DNA from: Paracoccaceae bacterium
GTDB lineage: Bacteria; Pseudomonadota; Alphaproteobacteria; Rhodobacterales; Rhodobacteraceae
Assembly: GCA_003605175.1 (NCBI GenBank)
Contig: QWDA01000003.1
Coordinates: 380,501-444,500 of the forward strand
Length of the DNA: 64,000 nucleotides
Reading direction: 5' to 3'
The translations under genes were made by a program, and so were the position numbers. Below the pieces are notes generated by a model that worked only from the letters and a program-made list of their open reading frames with translations, made no database searches and had not been told where the DNA came from. Shown piece by piece: positions 58,125 to 64,000 of this stretch (the first letter of the stretch is position 1; each line of letters starts with the position of its first letter).

Positions 58125-59600
58125 TCAGTTCGCCTGGGTCTCCGTCCCGACGCCATCGGCTGCGGTGTCGTCGGCAGGTGGCGCCTCCGGTTCGGCCGGC
58201 TCGACCGGTTCGGTCAGGGCGCCGTTGACCCAGGTGCCCTCGGCGGTTTCGCCCGAGGCGTAGCGGATCGTGCCGGTGCCCTCGCGCTTGCCGTCGACGA
58301 ACATGCCCTCGTAGACATCGCCATTGGCATAAGTGGCCATGCCCTGGCCGTTGATCTCGCCGCCCTTCCAGGCGCCTTCGTAGGTGAAGCCCTCGGGCAT
58401 GGTGATCTTGCCTTGGCCGTCGCGGAGGCCGGCCTTGAACTGGCCCTCGTAAACGGTGCCGTCGGCGTAGGTGGCTATGCCGTGCCCCTCGCGCTGACCA
58501 TCGACCCACTGGCCGTCGTAGCGGTAGCCGTCGGTATAGGTCATGACGCCCTGGCCGTGGTTCTTGGCGTCGCGGAACTCGCCCTCGTAGACGAGGCCGT
58601 TGGTGTATTCGGCGCGGCCCTTGCCCTCGATCACCCCGTTCACCCAGTCGCCGGCATAGGTGGAGCCGTCGGGATAGGTGATCTTGCCGGTGCCGTTGGC
58701 GACCCCGTCGGACAGGAAGCCCTCGTAGACCGAGCCGTCGGGATAGGTGACCTTGCCCTCGCCCTCGATGGACCCGTTGACCCAGGCGCCCTCGTAGACA
58801 TAGCCGTCGGTGGCGGTAAAGGTGCCCTGGCCGTGGCGCCGGTCGGCGAGGAAGCCGCCGACATAGGTGTCGGAATTGGCGTAGGTGACCTTGCCCTGGC
58901 CCTCGCGCTGGCCGTTCACGAACTGGCCCTCGTAGACATCGCCATTGGGCTGCACCAGCCGGCCCTCGCCCTCGATCTGGCCATTGGCCCATTCGCCGTC
59001 ATAGGTCAGCCCGTCGGGCATCGCGAGCTTGCCGGTGCCTTCGCGTTCGCCGCCGACGAGGGTGCCTTCGTAAACCGTGCCGTCGGGATAGGTGATCTTG
59101 CCGTCGCCCTCCTTGACGCCCTCGATCCAGTCGCCCTCGTAGACATAGCCGTTCGGGCTCTCCATCCGGCCCTTGCCGTTGTGGAGCGCGTTCAGGAAAT
59201 CGCCCTCGTAGCGGACGCCGTTGGCGTAGACCGCCACGCCCTTGCCGGTCATCTCGCCGTCGGTCCAGCTGCCCTCGTAGGTGCCGCCATCGGCGAAGGT
59301 GATCTTGCCCTGGCCCTCGGGCTTGCCGGCGGCGAACTGGCCCTCGTAGACCGAGCCGTCGGGGAAGGTGGCCTTGCCCCGGCCCCGGATCTCGCCATCG
59401 ACCCATTCGCCGTCGTAGACATACCCGTTCGGGAGCCGGTAGCTGCCGTGGCCGTCCTGCTTGCCATCCTTGAACGTGCCCTCGTAGACGCCGCCATCCT
59501 CGTATTGCTTGGTGATGACGGTGCCGTCCTGCGCCGCCGCCACGCCGGCCGCGAGGAGAACGCCACCCGCGAGCGGTGCGAGTGCTTTCAGCATGCCCAT
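58125..59600 (-). CDS. Exported MORN-repeat protein
   Basis: A 491-residue protein consisting of a signal peptide (MGMLKALAPLAGGVLLAAGV, cleavage after AAAQ) and about 18 full tandem MORN repeats plus a partial one, each of 23 residues with the pattern V-Y-E-G-x-F-x-x-G-x-x-x-G-x-G-x-x-x-x-x-x-G-x (for example VYEGQFAAGKPEGQGKITFA). It ends in an acidic Pro/Ala-rich tail. MORN arrays form long beta-hairpin rods that bind lipids or act as scaffolds. In eukaryotes they are cytosolic; a secreted array of this length is unusual. Start ATG 59600 is preferred (an in-frame ATG lies 6 bp downstream). Confidence 0.92.
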   Translation of the reverse strand: MGMLKALAPLAGGVLLAAGVAAAQDGTVITKQYEDGGVYEGTFKDGKQDGHGSYRLPNGYVYDGEWVDGEIRGRGKATFPDGSVYEGQFAAGKPEGQGKITFADGGTYEGSWTDGEMTGKGVAVYANGVRYEGDFLNALHNGKGRMESPNGYVYEGDWIEGVKEGDGKITYPDGTVYEGTLVGGEREGTGKLAMPDGLTYDGEWANGQIEGEGRLVQPNGDVYEGQFVNGQREGQGKVTYANSDTYVGGFLADRRHGQGTFTATDGYVYEGAWVNGSIEGEGKVTYPDGSVYEGFLSDGVANGTGKITYPDGSTYAGDWVNGVIEGKGRAEYTNGLVYEGEFRDAKNHGQGVMTYTDGYRYDGQWVDGQREGHGIATYADGTVYEGQFKAGLRDGQGKITMPEGFTYEGAWKGGEINGQGMATYANGDVYEGMFVDGKREGTGTIRYASGETAEGTWVNGALTEPVEPAEPEAPPADDTAADGVGTETQAN

Positions 59601-59761
59601 TGCCTCTGGTCTCTCCCTTTCTGACGCGACCGTTCTTGGGGCGCGTGGTCCACCCGCGCGCAATCCTAGGTGACCCCAAAAGGCGCCGCAAGGTTTTATG
59701 GGGGCGGGGCTTTCCCTCGGCGGGGCTTCCGGCTAGGGGTCGCCGAAACGGGGATATGTCC

Positions 59762-61420
59762 ATGGCCGACCGGTTTCGTCTGACCATTGCACAACTCGAC
59801 CCGACGGTCGGCGACCTTCGCGGCAATGCGGCGAAGGCGCGTTTCGTCTGGCAGCGGGCGCGGGCGGAAGGATCTGATTTCGTTGGCTTTCCCGAGATGT
59901 TCATTGCGGGTTACCAGCCGCAGGACCTGATCCGGCGCCCGGGTTTCGCGGAGGACGCGATGCGGGTGATCGACGCGTTGGCCGCCGATTGCGCGGACGG
60001 GCCGCCCCTGGGGATCGGCGGGCCGTATCTCGCGGGGGATGTGCTCTACAATGCCTATTTCGTGCTCGAGAGCGGGCAGGTGCAGGCGCGGGTCCTGAAG
60101 CACGAGCTGCCGAACGAGACGGTGTTCGACGAGGTGCGGCTCTACACGCCGGGCCCGTTGCAGGGGCCGGTCCCGGTGGGGCCGCTGCGGATGGGCATCC
60201 CAGTCTGCGAGGATGCCTGGCACGAGACCGTGTGCGAGACCCTGGCGGAGAGTGGGGCGGAAATCCTCTTCGTGCCGAACGGCTCGCCCTATTACCGGGG
60301 CAAGTTCGCCACCCGGCTGAACCACATGGTGGCGCGGACCGTCGAGACCGGGCTGCCGCTCGTCTATCTCAACATGGTCGGCGCGCAGGACGACCAGGTG
60401 TTCGATGGGGCCTCCTTCGTACTGAACCCGCATGGCGCGCTGGCGCTGGCACTGCCGGGTTTCGACGAGGCGGTGGCGCATGTGGATTTCACCCGGAGCC
60501 CGGAGGGGTGGCGTGCGGAAGCGGGGGGCCAGGCGGTGTTCCCCGATGCCTGGGAGCAGGATTACCGGGCGATGGTCGAGGCTCTGCGCGGCTACTGCCG
60601 GAAGACGGGGTTCGCGCGCGTGCTGCTCGGCCTCTCGGGCGGGATCGATTCGGCGCTGGTGGCGGCGATCGCGGCGGATGCGCTGGGGCCGGAGAACGTG
60701 CGCTGCGTGATGCTGCCGTCGGAATACACCTCGTCGCATTCGCTCGAGGATGCCGCGGCGGTGGCGGCGGCCTTGGGCTGCCGGCTCGACGAGGTACCGA
60801 TCTCGGGCCCGCGGACGGCGGTGACCGCGGCGCTGGCACCCCTGTTCGAAGGCACCGCGCCGGGGATCACCGAGGAGAACGTGCAGTCGCGTCTGCGCGG
60901 GCTTCTCCTCATGGCACTCTCGAACAAGTTCGGCGAGATGCTGCTCACCACCGGCAACAAGTCCGAGGTCGCGGTGGGCTATGCCACGATCTATGGCGAC
61001 ATGGCGGGCGGCTACAACCCGATCAAGGATCTCTACAAGATGCGGGTCTTCAAGACCTGCCGCTGGCGGAACGCCAACCACCGCGACTGGATGATGGGCC
61101 CGGCGGGCGAGGTGATCCCGCCGCGGGTGATCGAAAAGCCGCCCTCGGCCGAGCTGCGCGCCGACCAGAAGGACGAGGACAGCCTGCCGCCCTACGAGGT
61201 GCTCGACGCCATCCTCGAGGGGCTCGTCGACCGCGAGGCCTCCGTGGCGGAGCTGGTGGCGGAAGGCTTCGATCGCGATACCGTCAAGAGGATCGAGCAC
61301 CTGATCTATATCAGCGAATACAAGCGCTTCCAGTCGGCCCCCGGCGCGCGGCTCACCAAGCGGGCGTTCTGGCTCGACCGGCGCTACCCGATCGCGAACC
61401 GCTGGCGCGATCCGAGCTGA
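59762..61420 (+). CDS. nadE: Glutamine-dependent NAD+ synthetase
   Basis: A 552-residue two-domain enzyme that amidates deamido-NAD to NAD. N-terminal nitrilase-like glutaminase domain with the Glu-Lys-Cys triad: Glu45 (FPEMFIAGY), Lys113 (VLKHELPNE), Cys149 (GIPVCEDAWH). C-terminal synthetase domain with the P-loop LLGLSGGIDSALVAAIAADA, LPSEYTSSHSLEDAAAVAAA and NKSEVAVGYATIYGDMAGG. An ATG 6 bp upstream (59756) is the alternative start. It is divergent from the MORN gene. Confidence 0.96.
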   Translation: MADRFRLTIAQLDPTVGDLRGNAAKARFVWQRARAEGSDFVGFPEMFIAGYQPQDLIRRPGFAEDAMRVIDALAADCADGPPLGIGGPYLAGDVLYNAYFVLESGQVQARVLKHELPNETVFDEVRLYTPGPLQGPVPVGPLRMGIPVCEDAWHETVCETLAESGAEILFVPNGSPYYRGKFATRLNHMVARTVETGLPLVYLNMVGAQDDQVFDGASFVLNPHGALALALPGFDEAVAHVDFTRSPEGWRAEAGGQAVFPDAWEQDYRAMVEALRGYCRKTGFARVLLGLSGGIDSALVAAIAADALGPENVRCVMLPSEYTSSHSLEDAAAVAAALGCRLDEVPISGPRTAVTAALAPLFEGTAPGITEENVQSRLRGLLLMALSNKFGEMLLTTGNKSEVAVGYATIYGDMAGGYNPIKDLYKMRVFKTCRWRNANHRDWMMGPAGEVIPPRVIEKPPSAELRADQKDEDSLPPYEVLDAILEGLVDREASVAELVAEGFDRDTVKRIEHLIYISEYKRFQSAPGARLTKRAFWLDRRYPIANRWRDPS

Positions 61421-61687
61421 GCGGGGTGAGCCGGGAGTAGCCCGATGCGGGTTGGTTCTCGCGCCCTGCCGTCAGACAGATCTCGAAAAGAACGCTGTCC
61501 GTTCCGGGGCCGGACGGAGCGAGTGATGAACTCGAACACCGTCGGATCGCTTGTTCGATCCGAGGCTGGCCCGCGAAGGGCGTCGTCGACATGATGCGCC
61601 GGACGCGGGGGCAAAACCGTCCTTCCGGCTCGAATGCAACGTTTCCTTAACCATGACGGGGCCAAGTTCGGGCTCTCGACGAAATGG
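61421..61687. other. Intergenic region between nadE and recA promoter
   Basis: 267 bp with no gene. A GC-rich imperfect hairpin near 61498-61522 could end nadE transcription. A GAAC-N7-GTTC (61490-61504) is present but has the wrong relative orientation for the alphaproteobacterial LexA site. Confidence 0.5.
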
Positions 61688-61716
61688 TTGCAATGTTCTC
61701 TTTTTGATCCCATACA
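61688..61716 (+). promoter_or_regulatory. recA promoter
   Basis: TTGCAA (61688-61693), 17-bp spacer, CATACA (61711-61716). The LexA box begins 10 bp after the -10 hexamer. Confidence 0.6.
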
Positions 61717-61725
61717 GAGTCGCGA

Positions 61726-61740
61726 GAACAAGAGCAGAAC
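61726..61740. promoter_or_regulatory. LexA (SOS) box of recA
   Basis: GAAC-AAGAGCA-GAAC, a direct repeat equal to GTTC-N7-GTTC on the other strand, the SOS box described for Rhodobacter and other alphaproteobacteria. It covers the start-site region of the recA promoter. Confidence 0.88.
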
Positions 61741-61790
61741 ACTGCGGACGTTGCCGCTGCCCGGCACGTGTGGAATAAGGAAACAGGTGG

Positions 61791-62876
61791 ATGTCTACGG
61801 CAAGTGTATTCGACATGAGCGACAAGCGCAGCGGCGACAAGCAGAAGGCCCTCGATTCGGCCCTGGCACAGATCGAGCGGCAATTCGGCAAGGGCTCGAT
61901 CATGAAGCTCGGCGGCGACTCGCCGCTGGTGGAGATCGAATCCACTTCGACCGGTTCGCTCGGCCTCGATATCGCGCTCGGGATCGGCGGGCTGCCGAAA
62001 GGTCGCGTGATCGAGATCTACGGGCCGGAAAGCTCGGGAAAGACCACGCTCACGCTGCATTGCGTGGCCGAGGAACAGAAGAAGGGCGGCGTCTGCGCCT
62101 TCGTCGATGCCGAGCACGCGCTCGACCCGCAATATGCCCGGAAGCTCGGCGTCGATCTGGACGAACTCCTGATTTCCCAGCCGGATACCGGTGAACAGGC
62201 GCTGGAGATCGTCGACACGCTGGTGCGCTCCGGCGCGGTGTCGATGGTGGTGGTCGACTCGGTCGCGGCGCTGACGCCCAAGGCGGAGCTCGAGGGCGAT
62301 ATGGGCGACGCCACGGTGGGCGCCCAGGCGCGGCTGATGTCCCAGGCGATGCGCAAGCTCACGGCGTCGATCAGCCGCTCGAAATGCACGGTGATCTTCA
62401 TCAACCAGATCCGGATGAAGATCGGCGTGATGTTCGGCTCGCCCGAGACCACGACCGGCGGCAACGCGCTGAAGTTCTACTCCTCGGTCCGCCTCGACAT
62501 CCGCCGGATTGGCGCGATCAAGGACCGCGACGAGGTGGTGGGCAACGCGACCCGCGTGAAGGTGGTGAAGAACAAGGTCGCCCCGCCGTTCAAGCAGGTC
62601 GAGTTCGACATCATGTATGGCGAGGGCATCTCCAAGACCGGCGAGCTTCTCGATCTCGGCGTGAAGGCCGGCGTCGTCGACAAGTCGGGCGCCTGGTTCA
62701 GCTATGGCGACGAACGGATCGGCCAGGGCCGCGAGAACGCCAAGACCTTCCTGAAGGAGAACCCCCGGATCGCGCTTGCGATCGAGGACAAGATCCGCGC
62801 CGCGCACGGGCTCGAATTCGATATGGGGCCCGAGGACCGGGCGGATACCGGCGACGACGAGATCGTCGAGGCCTGA
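61791..62876 (+). CDS. recA: Recombinase RecA
   Basis: A 361-residue RecA with the P-loop [28 protein letters not shown], the Walker [20 protein letters not shown]2 loop region [20 protein letters not shown], and the acidic C-terminus ([14 protein letters not shown]). It drives homologous recombination and LexA autocleavage. A LexA box and a clear promoter lie upstream. The ATG 61791 has AGGTGG directly 5'; an in-frame ATG 8 codons later is possible. Confidence 0.98.
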   Translation: MSTASVFDMSDKRSGDKQKALDSALAQIERQFGKGSIMKLGGDSPLVEIESTSTGSLGLDIALGIGGLPKGRVIEIYGPESSGKTTLTLHCVAEEQKKGGVCAFVDAEHALDPQYARKLGVDLDELLISQPDTGEQALEIVDTLVRSGAVSMVVVDSVAALTPKAELEGDMGDATVGAQARLMSQAMRKLTASISRSKCTVIFINQIRMKIGVMFGSPETTTGGNALKFYSSVRLDIRRIGAIKDRDEVVGNATRVKVVKNKVAPPFKQVEFDIMYGEGISKTGELLDLGVKAGVVDKSGAWFSYGDERIGQGRENAKTFLKENPRIALAIEDKIRAAHGLEFDMGPEDRADTGDDEIVEA

Positions 62877-62941
62877 CGGACGGAGACGGCGACTCCCGAA
62901 ACGCTTGAGCCCCGGGATACGGGGCGGAGAATACTCGGGAA

Positions 62942-62965
62942 GGGGCGCGGCGACGACTGCGCCCC
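62942..62965 (+). terminator. Hairpin between recA and alaS
   Basis: GGGGCGC-10-GCGCCCC, 65 bp past the recA stop, followed by GTCTCGTCTG with no uridine run. It may partly terminate recA transcription; alaS follows 66 bp later. Confidence 0.4.
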
Positions 62966-63031
62966 GTCTCGTCTGTGGACACCTATCAGGCGCAGAGCTA
63001 AAGGAAGCGGACGTCCCGAAAGAGGCCCGCC

Positions 63032-64000
63032 ATGCCCAGCCTGAACGACATCCGCTCGACCTTTCTCGACTACTTCGCCCGGAACGGCCACGAAGTGGTC
63101 CCTTCCTCGCCGCTCGTGCCCCGGAACGACCCGACGCTGATGTTCGTCAACTCGGGCATGGTGCAGTTCAAGAACCTGTTCACCGGGGTCGAACACCGTG
63201 ACTACCAGCGCGCCACCACGGCCCAGAAATGCGTGCGGGCGGGCGGCAAGCACAACGATCTCGACAACGTGGGCTACACCGCGCGGCACCACACCTTCTT
63301 CGAGATGCTCGGCAACTTCTCGTTCGGCGACTATTTCAAGACCGAGGCGATCCCCTACGCCTGGGAGTTGCTGACGAAGGATTTCGGGATCGACAAGGGC
63401 CGGCTCCTGACCACGGTCTATCACACCGACGACGAGGCCTTCGAGATCTGGAAAAAGGTCGGCGTGCCGGAGGACAGGATCATCCGGATCGCCACTTCGG
63501 ACAATTTCTGGCAGATGGGCCCGACGGGCCCCTGCGGCCCCTGCACCGAGATCTTCTACGATCACGGCGACCATATCTGGGGCGGCCCACCGGGCTCTCC
63601 GGAAGAGGATGGCGACCGGTTCATCGAGATCTGGAACATCGTCTTCATGCAGAACGAGCAGTTCGAGGACGGCTCGATGCGGGCGCTCGACATGCAGTCG
63701 ATCGACACCGGCATGGGGCTGGAACGGATCGGCGCGCTCCTGCAGGGCAAGCACGACAATTACGACACCGACACGATGCGGGCGCTGATCGAAGCCTCGG
63801 CGCACGCGACGGGGGCGGATCCGGACGGGCCGGGGAACGTGCATCACCGGGTGATCGCCGATCACCTACGCTCCACCTCGTTCCTCATTGCCGACGGGGT
63901 GATGCCGTCGAACGAGGGGCGTGGCTACGTGCTGCGGCGGATCATGCGCCGGGCGATGCGCCACGCGGCGCTTCTGGGCGCGAAGGATCCGGTGATGTAT
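63032..64000 (+). CDS. alaS: Alanyl-tRNA synthetase, N-terminal part (3' end outside window)
   Basis: The first 323 codons of the class II alanyl-tRNA synthetase; the gene runs off the window. Class II motifs: [115 protein letters not shown] and [11 protein letters not shown] complete the adenylation site. RecA-AlaS gene order is common in alphaproteobacteria. Start ATG 63032 follows AGAGGCCCGCC. Confidence 0.97.
   Translation, partial: MPSLNDIRSTFLDYFARNGHEVVPSSPLVPRNDPTLMFVNSGMVQFKNLFTGVEHRDYQRATTAQKCVRAGGKHNDLDNVGYTARHHTFFEMLGNFSFGDYFKTEAIPYAWELLTKDFGIDKGRLLTTVYHTDDEAFEIWKKVGVPEDRIIRIATSDNFWQMGPTGPCGPCTEIFYDHGDHIWGGPPGSPEEDGDRFIEIWNIVFMQNEQFEDGSMRALDMQSIDTGMGLERIGALLQGKHDNYDTDTMRALIEASAHATGADPDGPGNVHHRVIADHLRSTSFLIADGVMPSNEGRGYVLRRIMRRAMRHAALLGAKDPVMY

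Noticed and set aside
58125-59600. Regular 69-bp DNA periodicity as a CRISPR or satellite repeat
   Set aside because: The period is 23 codons of a MORN-repeat protein in a single open frame; DNA copies are diverged.
61490-61504. GAAC-N7-GTTC as a second SOS box
   Set aside because: The alphaproteobacterial LexA site is a direct repeat; this pair is inverted, and it is 200 bp from the promoter.

Overview
The window reads as chromosomal DNA of a high-GC alphaproteobacterium, most likely a member of the Rhodobacteraceae/Roseobacter group. Coding sequence is roughly two-thirds G+C and very densely packed, with many 4-bp ATGA/GTGA/TTGA stop-start overlaps. The F0 ATP synthase order atpI-atpB-atpE-atpX(b')-atpF, the recA promoter with a GAAC-N7-GAAC LexA box, and families such as the DUF5928 glycosyltransferase fusion all fit that group. 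The assignment is inference from gene content; no rRNA or tRNA was found. No insertion sequence, integrase, CRISPR array or replication origin was seen.

Layout. (1) 1-9.0 kb is a reductive pyrimidine/hydantoin degradation locus: the 3' end of preA, RutR (rutR) with a clear operator, beta-ureidopropionase (hyuC/pydC), a class II aldolase, dihydropyrimidinase (hydA) and a cupin. Embedded in it are a cobalamin-riboswitch-controlled cobalt transporter cbtBA, a degenerate histidine phosphatase, and two low-GC small genes (5618-6013 and 8341-8574) that look acquired. (2) 9.1-14.6 kb holds an SGNH-type protein and an NMT1/ThiY-like ABC importer (ATPase, two permeases, binding protein) with a lipoprotein gene inside. 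This may feed the pyrimidine pathway. (3) 14.6-22.8 kb is mixed: a FosX-type fosfomycin hydrolase with every known key residue, an Anbu (proteasome-like) gene, VOC and GNAT enzymes, a TerB-DnaJ protein, an endonuclease/phosphatase-fold protein and a Tat-exported molybdenum hydroxylase pair (iorAB-like). (4) 22.8-34.9 kb carries housekeeping genes: rplS-rpmE, trmD on the opposite strand, an M50 protease, the F0 operon, an Ada-like methyltransferase, an OmpA lipoprotein, a DUF1127 gene, and a sulfotransferase divergent from a DUF5928 glycosyltransferase. (5) 35.0-45.2 kb carries kpsE/kpsT-like capsule export genes and a ten-gene Mrp-type cation/proton antiporter operon with an unusual composition. 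(6) 45.3-56.8 kb has an ArsR-controlled permease, a UDG-family protein, SseB, the cell-shape operon mreBCD-mrdA-rodA with ghrA coupled to its end, and leuA preceded by a leucine-rich leader peptide. (7) 56.8-64 kb has two small or lipoprotein genes, an exported protein made almost wholly of MORN repeats, nadE, recA with its SOS box, and the 5' part of alaS.

The least conventional items are the leuA attenuator with a nearly leaderless leader peptide (56675-56848), the Mrp operon with three NuoL/M/N-like subunits and a detached MrpA C-terminal domain, a histidine phosphatase that has lost its catalytic histidines beside a B12-riboswitch operon, three tandem 11-bp repeats ahead of an ABC-operon lipoprotein, arrays of triloop hairpins between genes, and a 26-codon ORF with a strong ribosome binding site at 31487.
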